64,000 nt of DNA from Primulina eburnea (GCF_022965805.1 NC_133101.1:12189069-12253068); one strand, 5' to 3'; counted from the stretch's first letter, positions 41,861 through 54,718 are shown. The notes: generated from the sequence alone by a model not told the origin. Translations and numbers: made by a program.

Positions 41861-43913
41861 TGTAATGCCCGGAAATTTAATCCTAATAATCTGTAATTAT
41901 TGATTTATAATTTGATATGATTATGAAAGGATTAATCGGGACACGATTTGAGGTAACGTGTGAAAATGTGTGTGCGAGAACAGAAGGTCGGCGCACATGC
42001 GCGACCAATACGCGTGCACATGCGCGGGATATACAGTGGCATCGGCGCATATGCGCGGTGAGTACGCGCGCACATGAGCGAGACGTCCAGGAGGTTGGGC
42101 GCACATGCGCGATTGATAGCGCGCATATGCGCGAGGAGACCAGTAGGTCTCGCGCATATGCGCCGAGATAGAACGCGCATATGCGCGAGCTGTGCGATGG
42201 GGCAAGGAGAATACCAGTAGGTCTCGCGCATATGCGCGAAGTAAGTCGCGCATATGCGCGAGCTGCCAATGCGCAGACCAGTAGATCTCGCGCATATGCG
42301 CCGCATGATGTCGCACATATGCGCGAGACGTGCAGTGTGCACATTGAGCCACTCGTACATGTACAAACGTAATCTTCAGAAGAAAAAGGGGAAAACGAGA
42401 GCTTCGGGAGAAGAATCGCTTTTGATTCTAGAATTTGATTTACGATCGATCCGTCTGTTAGATTTTGAATCCGACTTCGGTATCCAGTTCCTATCAACGT
42501 AGGCTACAACTGGACGTAAGTTTTACTACGTTTTGACATGTCTTGGAATTATGATATTGTCAGAATTGAATGGAACTCATATATGTTGTTCTTGACATAT
42601 TAGACATCATAACATCGAAGTCAGATTAAGAAACAGACTGATTATGGAATTGTTATGAATTTTCTGGGGTGTATTGATTTATACCGGACAGATTTGATTT
42701 ACAATTGAATTACGGATTGTATTGGATATGGGTTATGGATTGTAACTGTGATCTGGTGATGTTGTATTGACGGGGATATTGAAATTGTACCGTCATGCCG
42801 TTGATTTTGAAATAAATCCAGATTAATCAGATTGTTATTGATTTGAGAGGTATATTGATATGAAATTATTGGTATTGTCATTGCCAGACAGGCTGTGAGT
42901 TCAGGACTGCGACTGAGCCAGAAACCGACGAAAGAAAGGTATAAGTCAATGTGGTGCTGGGAGATCGACTTGAGTCGTTCACATACTTTACTTTATTGCA
43001 TTGATATTTGCATTGATTGGATTAATGTACTTGTTCTCTGGAATTATAGATAACAGGTAGTAGATGAGTAATATTGTGACAGAAGTTCCTGATAGTGGTG
43101 GGATCGCCACGGGAACAGTGCACGATGTCACAAGATAGTATAGAAATCTTGGGACGGAAGTGCCTGACAGTGGCGGGATCGCCACGGGCACATTGCACGA
43201 TGTCTCAAGATAGGATATTAGCGATAGAGTTACAGTCCATGACGGTTAGATCAGGACACCGGATGTTTGGTTATATCGAGTAAATAGAATTGGAATTCTT
43301 CTATTACGGAATTCGATATAGGAACACCATATTTGGTTATATCGAGTAATAGGATCAGAGTTCCTTCTATTACGGAATTCGATATAGGAACACCACATTT
43401 GGAAACCGGGATCCCTAGACTAGGATTGAGTCTAGTCTGAATGAGTTATGAGCATTGTCGACAGTTATGATTGTTTATGTTTCAGATTTTGATACATATA
43501 TCTGTTACCTGATTACATGCTTTATATTTGTTTATATGATTGCATGTTTCGTTGATTTATATTGGGATTATATTCTCACCGGAATTATCCGGCTGTTGTC
43601 TTGTCTGTATGTGTAAATGACAAAAGGTGGGACAGGATCAGGGTCCAGGAGATGAGGAGAGATCGTGATAGAGTGGAGACTTCGGACTTGGATTGTATAT
43701 AGGGTTTGAACACTTGATAGTAGTTGTTGAACCTTAGTTTGTACTGATTTGTAGACGATACAGGACTTGTATTTTATTTTATACTGAGTTGTATATTAGT
43801 TTGATTTCACTACGTTCCACATTTTAAAAGAAAAAAATTTTAGACCTTGTTTTATATTGATTAATTAGTCCCAAATGATGATTAAGAACTTGATTAGCGT
43901 CCGGGTCCCCACA
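41861..43913 (+). repeat. Element B 5' LTR
   Basis: 2053 bp from TGTAATGCCCGG to GGGTCCCCACA. It has twelve palindromic GC cores (41993-42330) and lacks the GT/AT microsatellite present in the 3' LTR. Confidence 0.95.
41993..42332. repeat. GCGCATATGCGC array, 5' LTR of B
   Basis: Twelve copies of a 12-bp core of the form GCGCAYATGCGC (consensus GCGCATATGCGC, some GCGCACATGCGC and a few mutated), often flanked by CG or GA and linked by phrases such as ACCAGTAGGTCTC. Consensus cores are perfect palindromes and alternate purine and pyrimidine throughout. Long open frames here in several frames are by-products of the repeat. Confidence 0.93.
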
Positions 43914-43918
43914 ACAGG

Positions 43919-43930
43919 TGGTATCAGAGC
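43919..43930 (+). other. Element B primer-binding site (initiator tRNA-Met)
   Basis: TGGTATCAGAGC five bases after the LTR end, identical in placement to element A. Confidence 0.93.
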
Positions 43931-44175
43931 GATAGATCCTTGAGATTGAGATAGGAGGAGCTAGTGAGCGGGTAGAATGTGTTTTCTTTCCTTGCTTTTG
44001 ATTGCTAGCATGATTTACTGCTTTATAGTACATGTTTATCTGTTTGTCTGATTTGATTTGAAAACATGTATTATTGAGAATGAATCATAGCCGAGTCTGA
44101 ATCAGCAGTAAGATGATCAGAGGAGGATTGAAATAGAACCTTGGTCTGGGGTTACTAATCCTTTTGATTTCAGAT

Positions 44176-45180
44176 ATGCCTCCGAGAAGAATACCAGAAC
44201 AGGGGAGTACATCGAATCCTCCCATGGATGTGACTCCTACACCGATGGAGAAACTGTTGAAAAAGTTTCAGTCATTTCATCCACCAACTTTGAAAGGTAC
44301 GGAGAATTCCGTGGAATGTGAAAGTTGGTTGGACGATATTGAAGCGATGTTCGAATCTTTAGAGTATACGGAGGAAAAGAGGGTGAAACTGATCGGACAT
44401 CAGTTGCATGATGTTGCTAAACACTGGTGGAACACGACGAAACGGGCATTGGAACAACGAGGTACGGCCATTACTTGGAATGTGTTTAAGTCTGAATTTT
44501 ATCTACGGTTCTTCCCAGTATCTTATAGGAAGGACAAGGGAGCCGAGTTTGCAAACTTGAAACAAGGCCAGTTAAACATTGAGGACTATGTGGCTAAGTT
44601 CTCTACACTGCTCCGATTTGCTCCCCATGTAGCTGAACATGATGAGGCCGTGGCGGACCAGTTCATAAATGGCCTGAATCCAGAGATCTTTACGTTGGTA
44701 AACACTGGGAGACCGAACAATTTTACCGACGCACTGAACCGAGCTAAAGGAGCTGAAGCCGGTTTATTGAGACAGAGAGAAGCTTTGTATGTGCCTCCAG
44801 TAATGGCATCACAGAAACCACCTCCCAGATTCGAGAGTGGTAGTGGTAGCAAAAAGAAGGATTTCTTGAAGGCTAGAGGAAAGCAATTCAAGAAATCAGG
44901 AACTAGCTCGTCCAGTTCGAGTGGCTCTAGACAGACCGGTCAGGGCCAGAGTTATACAGGAACGTACTGTGGTACTTGTGGAGGGAGGCATTCCACAGAT
45001 CAGTGCCGAGGAGTGGTTAGTAGCTGTCGTATCTGTAGGCAGCAGGGACACTTTGCCCGAGTGTGTCCCCAGAGGAGTGCCCAGGGATCACAGGCAACTG
45101 AGTCATCGGGATCAGTGGCTCAGGCAGGTAGACGAGCATCTTCCATTCATTCTTTTCAGCCAGCACCATCTTCCCAGTAA
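44176..45180 (+). pseudogene. Element B Gag
   Basis: ATG at 44176 (MPPRRIPEQGSTSNPP) is preferred over an upstream in-frame ATG at 44164 because it matches the MPPRR start in A and G. Capsid-like ECESWLDDIEAMFESLEY and FPVSYRKDKGAEFANLKQ are followed by two zinc knuckles: CGTCGGRHSTDQC and CRICRQQGHFARVCP. It ends at TAA 45178-45180, where A has a sense TCA, so this is a nonsense change in a Gag-Pol frame, not a natural Gag end. A TAG at 45229 follows. Confidence 0.92.
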
Positions 45181-45516
45181 CAGCAGAGGCCAGGAGGGGG
45201 CCAGACACCGAGCCAGCCTCCGAGACAGTAGGCCCGAGTTTTTGCCTTGACTGAGGAGCAGGCACAGGATGCACCTGACGATGTTGTGGCAGGTAACTGT
45301 TTTATTTCTGGTTATCCTGCATATGTTTTGATTGATACTGGTGCATCGCATACTTTTATTTCTGAGCGGTTTGCATTGAGTCATGCATTATCTATCGAGT
45401 CATTATCTGCGGTAGTGTCAATTTCTTCCCCGTTAGGGACAAGGTTAATTTCAGTGAAGTCTGTGAAATCTTGTACACTGCAGTATAATGGACATTAGAT
45501 TGAGTTAGACTGTATT
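45181..45516 (+). pseudogene. Element B protease
   Basis: In-frame continuation. Active site LIDTGASHTFIS, preceded by TEEQAQDAPDDVVAGNC. Interrupted by TAG at 45229-45231 and TAG at 45496-45498 (Thr in element A). No own start codon is expected, since it is part of the polyprotein. Confidence 0.9.
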
Positions 45517-47430
45517 GTGCTTGGAATATCTGACTTTGATTGTATTATCGGTATTGATACACTGACCAAGTACCGAGCTACAGTTGATTGTTTCCACAAG
45601 ATAGTTCGATTCAGAACGGAGATGGCTGAGGAGTGGAAATTTTACGGTAAGGGTTCTCGAGCCAGAATTCCTTTGATATCTGCAATGAATATGACACGAT
45701 TATTGCAGAAAGGAGCGGATGGATTCCTGGTATATTCAGTTGATTTACTGAAACCGAGCCCATCATTGGCGGATATGCTAGTGGTGTGTGAATTTGCTGA
45801 TGTCTTTCCGGAGGAGATTCCTGGATTGCCTCCGATTCGAGAGATAGACTTCAGCATTGAGTTGATGCCAGGAACAGTTCCGATTTCGAGAGCTCCATAC
45901 CGGATGGCACCGATCGAATTGAAAGAGTTGAAAGAACAGTTGGAGGATCTACTGGCCAAGGGATATATTAGACCGAGTGTATCTCTTTGGGGTGCTCCAG
46001 TACTGTTCGTGAGGAAGAAAGACGGGTCGATGAGACTTTGTATCGACTACAGGCAACTGAACAAGGCAACGGTAAAGAATAAATATCCATTGCCTCATAT
46101 TGATGATTTGTTTGATCAGTTGCAGGGTTCATCTGTATATTCCAAGATCGATCTGAGATCTGGATACCATCAACTGAGAGTCAGGGATTCTGATATCTCT
46201 AAGACTGCATTCAGAACCAGGTATGGACACTATGAATTTATTGTCATGCCATTTGGTTTGATGAATGCACTGGCGGTATTTATGGGATTGATGAACCGCG
46301 TCTTTCAGAAATATCTGGATGATTTTGTTATCATATTCATTGATGATATATTGATTTATTCAAAGAATATGATTGAGCATGCTAATCATCTGAGGACTGT
46401 GTTGAGAATTTTGAGGACGGAGAAACTGTATGCTAAATTGTCGAAATGCGAGTTCTGGTTGAAACAGGTGGTATTTCTGGGACATATTATATCCGGAGAT
46501 GGTATATCAGTTGATCCCAGTAAGATTGAGGCAGTGATTTCGTGGTCAAGACCGACATCTGTACCAGAGATTCGCAGCTTTATGGGATTGGCAGGATATT
46601 ATCGCCGATTTATTAAAGATTTCTCGAGCATTGCCAAGCCTATCACACAGTTGACGCAGAAGAATGCTCCATTTGTCTGGTCGGAGGAATGTGAGACCAG
46701 TTTTCTTGAGCTAAAGAAGAGATTGACCAGTGCACCTGTGTTGACGATTCCTTCAGGTACTGGTGATTTTGTCGTTTATTGTGATGCATCTCACCGAGGA
46801 TTGGGTTGTGTTTTGATGCAGCGAGGGCATGTGATTGCTTATGCCTCAAGACAGCTGAAGCCCCATGAATCTCGATATCCAATTCATGAACTTGAATTGG
46901 CAGCCATAGTCTTTGCATTGAAGATATGGCGACACTATCTGTACGGTGAGAAGTTCGAGATTTATTCTGATCACAAAAGCTTGAAATATCTATTTTCACA
47001 GTCAGAGTTGAATATGAGACAGCGAAGATGGCTTGATTTATTGAAAGACTTTGATTGTGAGATCAAATACTATCCGGGGAAATCCAATGCAGCAGCAGAT
47101 GCACTAAGTCGAAAGGTGTGTTCTTTATTCTTATCGACTATGGGAGTCTCCAATTTGATAGAAGACTGCTGTTTGTCTGGACTAGTATTTGAGACAGATC
47201 AGAGACCAATGAGATTATATGTTATTCAAGCTGAACCAGAGCTGATTTTGAAAATTAAAGCAGCTCAGAAAGGTGATCAGAATATACAGAAGTCGATTGA
47301 TTTGGTCAGAGCTGGACATCGATCGGAATATCGGGTTCAAAATGGTATTTTGTATGTGAATAATCGTCTTGTTGTGCCAAATGTTGCGGATTTGAGACAG
47401 GAGATACTGACAGAAGCACACAACATCTGA
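45517..47430 (+). pseudogene. Element B reverse transcriptase-RNase H
   Basis: 637 codons uninterrupted: protease tail ([12 protein letters not shown]), RT ([33 protein letters not shown], catalytic FIDDILIYS), RNase H ([34 protein letters not shown]) and the linker toward integrase. In [13 protein letters not shown] the usual [11 protein letters not shown] has T-to-M and P-to-L changes that may impair the enzyme. It ends in TGA 47428-47430 where A has CGA. Confidence 0.93.
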
Positions 47431-48666
47431 TTTAGTATTCATCCTGGTGGCAGGAAAATGTATAATGATTTGAAGACACAATACTGGTGGAAACAAATGA
47501 AAGCGGACATTGCTACATTTGTATCAAAGTGTCTGAATTGCCAACAGGTGAAGGCTGAAAGAAAGAAACCAGGAGGATTGTTGTAGAGTTTGTCCATTCC
47601 TGAATGGAAATGGGATCACATTTCCATGGACTTTGTGACACAATTACCGAGATCCTCCCGAGGTTATGATGCGATTTGGGTCGTGATTGATCGATTGATA
47701 AAATCGGCATGTTTCATTCCATACAAAATGACATATAGATATGATCAGATGGCCGATATCTATGTTAAGGAAGTGGTTAGACTGCACGGAGTGCCGAAGT
47801 CGATTGTTTCAGACCGTGATCCTCGGTTTACTTTGCACTTCTGACAGAGTTTGCAGCAAGCTCTCGGTACGAAGTTATATCTGAGTACCGCATATCATCC
47901 ACAGACTGACGGACAATCAGAACGTACGATCCAGACATTGGAAGATATGCTGAGAGCTGTAGTGCTAGATTTTAGCACTAATTGGCAAGATGCATTGCCT
48001 CTTTGCGAATTTTCGTACAACAATAGCTATCAGACGAGTATTGAGATGGCTCCATTCGAAGCGTTGTACGGAAAGAAATGTCGATCCCCGTTGTATTGGG
48101 ATGATATCTCTGAAGTTCCTGAGACTGGACCTGATATGATCAGAGATATGACCGAAAAAGTGAAGTTGATTCAGAAGAAAATGAAGGCAGCTCAGGACCG
48201 ACAAGCCAAATATGCCAACCTCAGACGACGACAGTTGGTATTTGAGGTAGTAGACCGAGTATTCCTGAAGATTTCTCCTTTCAGAGGTGTTGTCAGATTT
48301 GACAAGAAAGGGAAATTGTCTCCAAGATATGTGGGTCCTTATGAGATTCTTGAGAAGATAGGAGATCAAGCCTATCGACCAGCATTGCCGCTTTCATTAT
48401 CTGGAATACATGATGTTTTTCATGTATTGATGCTGCAGAAATATCTCCTTGATGATTCACATGTTATTCCGCCAGACGAGACCGAGCTGGATGAGACATT
48501 GAGTTATGTCGAGAAACCAATTCGGATTATCGATCGTAAAGAAAAACAGCTCAGAACAAAAATGATTCCACTTGTGAAAGTGCAATGGACTCGTCATGGC
48601 GTTGAAGAAGACACTTGGGAGACTGAATCTGACATGAGACAGGAATTCCCAGCATTGTTTCACTGA
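47431..48666 (+). pseudogene. Element B integrase with chromodomain
   Basis: Zinc region ([11 protein letters not shown]), catalytic core MDFVTQLPRSSRGYD, VSDRDPRF and QTDGQSERTIQ, then the chromodomain VKVQWTRHGVEEDTWE and end QEFPALFH. Stops at 47584-47586 (TAG) and 47842-47844 (TGA replacing a Trp codon) lie in the same frame. No indels relative to the expected length. Confidence 0.92.
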
Positions 48667-48724
48667 TGTAAATTTTATACAGTTCTTGTATATATACTCC
48701 TTATTAATACGACTGGTTGCTTGT

Positions 48725-48742
48725 GATTTCGAGGACGAAATC
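48725..48742 (+). other. Pre-PPT hairpin of element B
   Basis: GATTTCG-AGGA-CGAAATC, 7-bp stem, 56 bp after the pol stop and just before the polypurine tract. Confidence 0.7.
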
Positions 48743-48749
48743 GTATCTT

Positions 48750-48762
48750 AGGGGGGGAGAAA
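48750..48762 (+). other. Element B polypurine tract
   Basis: AGGGGGGGAGAAA directly before the 3' LTR. Confidence 0.85.
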
Positions 48763-49244
48763 TGTAATGCCCGGAAATTTAATCCTAATAATCTGTAATT
48801 ATTGATTTATAATTTGATACGATTATGAAAGGATTAATCGGGACACGATTTGAGGTAACGTGTGAAAATGTTTGTGCGAGAACAGAAGGTCGGCGCACAT
48901 GCGCGACCAGTACGTGTGCACATGCGCGGGATATACAGTGGCCTCGGCGCATCAGCGCGGTGAGTACGCGCGCACATGCGCGAGACGTCCAGGAGGTTGG
49001 GCGCACATGCGCGATTGATAGCGCGCATATGCGCCGAGAAAGAACGCGCATATGCGCGAGCTGTGCGATGGGGCAAGGAGAATTCCAGTAGGTCTCGTGC
49101 ATATTCGTGAAGTAAGTCGCGCATATGCGCGAGCTGCCAATGCGCAGACCAGTAGGTCTCGCGCATATGCGCCGCATGATGTCGCGCATATGCGCGAGAC
49201 GTGCAGTGTGCACATTGAGCCACTCGTCCATTTGCATGTGCTTA

Positions 49245-49292
<48 letters not shown>

Positions 49293-50863
49293 AACATAAT
49301 CTTCAGAAGAAAAAGGGGAAAACGAGAGCTTCGGGAGAAGAATCGCTTTTGATTCTAGAATTTGATTTACGATCGATCCGTCTGTTAGATTTTGAATCCG
49401 ACTTCGGTATGAAGTTCCTATCAACGTAGGCTACAACTGGACGTAAGTTTTACTACGTTTTGACATGTCTTGGAATTATGATATTGTCAGAATTGAATGG
49501 AACTCATATATGTTGTTCTTGACATATTAGACATCATAACATCGAAGTCAGATTAAGAAACGGACTGATTATGGAATTGTTATGAATTTTCTGGGGTGTA
49601 TTGATTTATACCGGACAGATTTGATTTACAATTGAATTACAGATTGTATTGGATATGGGTTATGGATTGTAACTGTGATCTGGTGATGTTGTATTGACGG
49701 GGATATTGAAATTGTACCGTCATGCCGTTGATTTTGAATTAAATCCAGATTAATCAGATTGTTATTGATTTGAGAGGTATATTGATATGAAATTATTGGT
49801 ATTGTCATTGCCAGACAGGCTGTGAGTTCAGGACTGCGACTGAGCCAGAAACCGACGAAAGAAAGGTATAAGTCAATGTGGTGCTGGGAGATCGACTTGA
49901 GTCGGTTTAGACTTGAGTTTCCCTAAATCACATACTTTACTTTATTGCATTGATATTTGCATTGATTGGATTAATGTACTTGTTCTCTGGAATTATAGAT
50001 AACAGGTAGTAGATGAGTAATCTTGTGACAGAAGTTCCTGATAGTGGTGGGATCGCCACGGGAACATTGCACGATGTCACAAGATAGTATAGAAATCTTG
50101 GGACGGAAGTGCCTGACAGTGGCGGGATCGCCACGGGCACATTGCACGATGTCTCAAGATAGGATATTAGCGATAGAGTTACAGTCCATGACGGTTAGGT
50201 CAGGACACCGGATGTTTGGTTATATCGAGTAAATAGAATTGGAATTCTTCTATTACGGAATTCGATATAGGAACACCATATTTGGTTATATCGAGTAATA
50301 GGATCAGAGTTCCTTCTATTACGGAATTCGATATAGGAACATCACATTTGGAAATCGGGATCCCTAGACTAGGATTGAGTCTAGTCTGAATGAGTTATGA
50401 GCATTGTCGACAGTTATGATAGTTTATGTTTCAGATTTTGATACATATATCTGTTACCTGATTACATGCTTTATTTTTGGTTTATATGATTGCATGTTTC
50501 GTTGATTTATATTGGGATTATATTCTCACCGGAATTATCCGGCTGTTGTCTTGTCTGTATGTGTACATGACAAAAGGTGGGACAGGATCAGGGTCCAGGA
50601 GATGAGGAGAGATCGTGATAGAGTGGAGACTTCGGACTTGGATTGTATATAGGGTTTGAACACTTGATAGTAGTTGTTGAACCTTAGTTTGTACTGATTT
50701 GTAGACGATACAGGACTTGTATTTTATTTTATACTGAGTTGTATATTAGTTTGATTTCACTACGTTCCGCATTTTAAAAGAAAAAATTTTTAGACCCTGT
50801 TTTATATTGATTAATTAGTCCCAAATGATGATTAAGAACTTGATTAGCGTCCGGGTCCCCACA
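48763..50863 (+). repeat. Element B 3' LTR
   Basis: 2101 bp. Eleven GC cores (48892-49198), one fewer than the 5' LTR, and a GT/AT microsatellite (about 49249-49288) that the 5' LTR lacks. Confidence 0.95.
48892..49198. repeat. GCGCATATGCGC array, 3' LTR of B
   Basis: Eleven cores; relative to the 5' LTR one about 32-bp unit is missing and one core has decayed to GTGCATATTCGT. Confidence 0.92.
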
Positions 50864-50868
50864 AGTTC

Positions 50869-51082
50869 ATCTAGTTCAGGTAGTTCTCGAGGAGGAAGAT
50901 CTAGTGGTTATGTTCGAGATTCTTGTGGGAGATGTGGAGGTAGGCATCCTACTACCCAGTGCACAGGAGTTCAGGGAGACTGTCATACATGTGTATTACC
51001 GGGACATTATGCGAGAGTTTGTCCTAATGCGGGAAGACAACAGTATCAACCCTCGTAATTTAGTCAGTTTCCGTGAGCCCCA
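50869..51082 (+). pseudogene. Element C Gag, second part (nucleocapsid)
   Basis: Gag of C resumes after the AGTTC duplication in the same frame: serine/glycine-rich linker, then knuckles CGRCGGRHPTTQC and CHTCVLPGHYARVCP. TAA at 51056 and TGA at 51074 follow before protease. The exact frame continuity across 9 kb of inserted element B confirms the nesting. Confidence 0.92.
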
Positions 51083-53176
51083 ATGCCTCGACCATCTACT
51101 CCACAGCCTAGCTACCAACAGCCAAGAGGATCTGCTCAGCAGTACTTTCCAGGACCTCAGCAGGCTAGGGTGCATGCTTTGACACAGGACCAGGCTCATG
51201 AGACGCCCGGAGGGGTCATTGCAGGTATATGCTTTATTTTTTATCATCCTTCACGTATATTGAAAGACACAGGAGCATCTCATTCATTCTTGTCTGCTGC
51301 ATTTATCGATGAGCATGAGATAGCTACTACCTTGTTGATGGATACAGTGTCTGTGTCTACCCCTGCTGGTGTGTATTTGATGTCTCGTGAGATAGTTCTG
51401 AACTGTGTGATTAGATTTGATGATAACCTTATGATAACTAATCTAATCAAATTGTTTATGTCTGACTTCGACTGTATTTTGGGAATGGATACTTTGACGA
51501 ATTATCGAGCCACCGTTGATTGTTTCCATGGAGTTGTCAGATTTAGACTTTATTATGGCCATAAGTGGAACTTTTATGGTAATGATTCTCAGTCACGCAT
51601 TCCATTAGTGTCAGCAATGGAAATGTTTAGACTACTATCGGCAAGGAATGAAGGATTCATGATTTATGCAGTTGATGTCACTCAGGAAGAAATGTTAAAA
51701 GTTTCAGATATTCCTGTGGTAAAGGATTTTCCTGATGTATTTCCTGATGAAATACCTGGCTTTCCGCCTCAAAGGGAAATAGATTTCAGCATTGAGTTAA
51801 TGTCAGGGATGAACCCTATTTCTAGAGCACCGTATCGTTTGGCTCCAGCAGAGTTGAAAGAACTCAAGGAACAATTAAGAGACTTACTGGAGAAAGGTTA
51901 TATTAGACCAAGTATGTCACCTTGGGGAGCTCCGGTATTGTTTGTAAAGAAGAAAGACGGGACGATGAGGATGTGTATTGATTATCGGCAGTTGAATAAA
52001 GCTACAGTGAAGAATAAATATCCTCTCCCACGTATCGATGATTTGTTTGATCAGTTGCAGAGTACATCCGTGTATTCCAAGATCGATCTTCGTTCTGGAT
52101 ATCATCAGCTTAGAGTTAGAGAGGAAGATGTTCCTAAAACTGCATTTCGGACACGTTATGGGCATTATGAATTCTTAGTCATGCCTTTCGGATTGACTAA
52201 TGCTCCAGCAGTTTTCATGGATTTGATGAATCGTGTTTTTCGAGAATTTTTAGACAAATTCGTTATTGTCTTTATTGATGATATTCTGATTTATTCAAAA
52301 ACAAAGAAAGAGCATGGAGAACATTTGAGACTAGTCCTCCAAACACTCAAAGCGACACAATTATATGCTAAATTTTCTAAGTGTGAATTTTGGTTGGAGA
52401 GAGTAGTATTTTTGGGTCATGTTATATCCGCTCAGGGAGTTTCAGTGGATCTCAGTAAAGTCGAAGCTGTTATTAATTGGCCAACACCAACAAATGTTTC
52501 GGAGATTCGCAGTTTTCTAGGATTAGCAGGGTATTATAGGCGTTTTATTGAAAGACTTTCCGTTATTGCAAGGCCTATGACCCAATTAACGCAAAAAGAT
52601 CGACGTTTTTTGTGGACTGCAGAATTTGAATCAAGTTTTCAAAATTTGAAGGAAAAGTTGACAACAGCTCCAGTGTTAGCTTTACCTTCAGGCTCAGGTG
52701 GATTTGTTGTGTGTACAGATGCTTCTCTGAATGGACTGGGATGTGTTTTAATGCAAAATGGACGAGTTATTGCATATGCATCTCGACAGTTGAAACCACA
52801 TGAGACTCGATATCCAGTTCATGATTTAGAATTGGCTGCCATTGTGTTTGCATTAAAAATATGACGTCATTATCTGTACGGTGAACAATTTGTAATTTAT
52901 TCTGATCACAAGAGCCTTAAATATCTTTTCACACAGTCCGATTTGAATATGAGACAACGTCGATGGATGGAGTTGCTTAAAGACTTTGATTGTGAGATTC
53001 AATATCAACCAGGACGAATGAATCTAGTTGCAGATGCACTTAGCAGGAAGGTTAAAAACGCTATGCTGACATCTCTGAATATTTCTGAAGTCCTCGAGCA
53101 CTTGGGAACTTCAGGATGGACTTATCAAACAAGTGGAGATTACTTTGTAGTTTCATCTATCAAAGTCGAGCCATAG
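51083..53176 (+). pseudogene. Element C protease and reverse transcriptase-RNase H
   Basis: Protease active site [11 protein letters not shown] (about residue 62), [13 protein letters not shown], then RT with [33 protein letters not shown], catalytic FIDDILIYS, and RNase [26 protein letters not shown] and [12 protein letters not shown] at 52862 replaces the Trp that follows ALKI in elements A and B; TAG at 53174 closes the next stretch. All segments share one frame. Confidence 0.93.
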
Positions 53177-54655
53177 ATAATATCAAGTATTAAAACAGCA
53201 CAGAGAACTGATCCGCATATTCATAGATTGAAAGAATTGTCTCAAACAGATCAGTCAGATAAGTTCAGCGTTGCCTCAGATGGTAGTTTGCGCTTTAATG
53301 GAAGACTCGTGGTTCCAAATTTGACAGATCTGAAAGAAGCTATATTACGTGAAGTACATTGTAGTCGACACAGCATTCATCCAGGAAATCGAAAGATGTA
53401 TCATACCTTGAGAGCTCATTATTGGTGGGAAGGTATGAAGAAGGAAATTTCTGATTTCGTGGCTAAATGTTTAACTTGCCAACAGGTTAAAGCTGAACGA
53501 ATGAGACCAGATGGTATGTTACATAGTCTTGAAGTGCCACAGTGGAATTGGGATCACATTGCTATGGATTTCGTGATACACCTACCTCGTTCTAATCGTG
53601 GTTGTGATGCAATTTGGGTGATTGTTGATAGATTGTCTAAAATAGCCCATTTTATTCCATATGACCGTACTTGTACTTACAAGAAAATGGCGAAATTGTA
53701 CATTGATCATGTGGTGAGATTGCATGGTGTGCCAATAACCATAGTATCAGACCGCGATCCAAGGTTTACTTCAAAATTTTGGAGTAGTTTGCAATCAGCT
53801 TTGGGTTCGAAGTTGGCCATGAGTACTGATTATCATCCCCAAACAGATGGTCAATCAGAAAGAACCATCCAGACACTAGAGGATATGTTACGAGCAGTTG
53901 TAATGGATTTGAGGGGTGGTTGGCAAGAATCATTGTCTCTGGTCGAATTCTCTTACAACAATAGTTTTCAGACAACGATCGGTATGGCACCATTTGAAGC
54001 TTTATATGGCAGAAAGTGCAGATCTTCGATTTGTTGGGAAGATGTAGGAGAACGACAGATGTCGAAACCAGAGTTTGTACAAGAAATGAAAGATGAAGTT
54101 GAATTGATCAGAAAAAGAATGAAATCAGCCCAGGATCGTCAAGCAAGTTATGATAATAAAAGGCGTCGGCCTTTAGAGTTCCGGGTTGGCGATTATGTTT
54201 TCTTGAAAGTATCACCGTTTCGTGGTACTATGAGATTTGGACGTAAGGGGAAGTTAGCTCCACGTTATATTGGTCCATACGTGATTGTTGAGAGGATTGG
54301 CACTTTGGCTTATCGTTTGAATTTGCCGCAGAGTTTATCTGCGATACACGATGTGTTTCATGTATCTATGCTGCGGAAGTACGAGCCAGATCCATCTCAT
54401 GTTTTGAGTACCGAGGATGTGGAGTTAGATAGTTCCCTAAGTTATGTTGAGCATCCAGTTCAAATTCTTCATCGCAAAGAGAAGCAACTCTGGAATAAAA
54501 CGATTCCTTTGGTTTTGGTGCAGTGGAGTAGACATGGGATAGAAGAAGCTACATGGGAGTTAGAGGCTCGAATGCGTCAAGAGTGGCCTCACTTGTTTGA
54601 AAATATGATGAATAATACCATGTACTCAGATTTTCCTATGTATTATCGGTTGTAA
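53177..54655 (+). pseudogene. Element C integrase with chromodomain
   Basis: At least 475 clean codons. Zinc site: SIHPGNRKMYHTLRAHYWW then KCLTCQQVKAE. Core: MDFVIHLPRSNRGCD, VSDRDPRF, GQSERTIQ. Chromodomain: VLVQWSRHGIEEATWE, end PHLFE plus a short tail. The cleanest integrase in the window, but upstream stops prevent a normal polyprotein. Confidence 0.93.
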
Positions 54656-54694
54656 ATGTTTTAACCACTTTGTGTATAAGTGTGGTGTACGTTA

Positions 54695-54712
54695 GATTTC
54701 GAGGACGAAATC
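54695..54712 (+). other. Pre-PPT hairpin of element C
   Basis: GATTTCG-AGGA-CGAAATC, 7-bp stem, 40 bp after the pol stop and before the polypurine tract. Confidence 0.7.
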
Positions 54713-54718
54713 TTTTAT

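Larger units (their letters stand above)
41861..50863 (+). mobile_element. Full-length Ty3/Gypsy chromovirus, element B
   Basis: Complete element: LTRs 41861-43913 and 48763-50863, Met primer site, one gag-pol frame and polypurine tract. Duplications AGTTC at 41856-41860 and 50864-50868 are exact. The frame runs from the ATG at 44176 to 48666 with no frameshift, only six nonsense codons (45178, 45229, 45496, 47428, 47584, 47842). Coding and downstream LTR sequence closely match element A on the opposite strand; the first 500 bp of the LTR do not. Confidence 0.96.

Noticed and set aside
41993..42332. CRISPR-like array
   Set aside because: Regular palindromes separated by short variable text, but located in U3 of a plant LTR, duplicated in the other LTR, with spacers neither uniform nor unique.
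41883..42502. Long frames on both strands rich in Arg, Ala, His and Met
   Set aside because: They arise from the GCGCATATGCGC array; all six frames are open because the repeat lacks stop codons.
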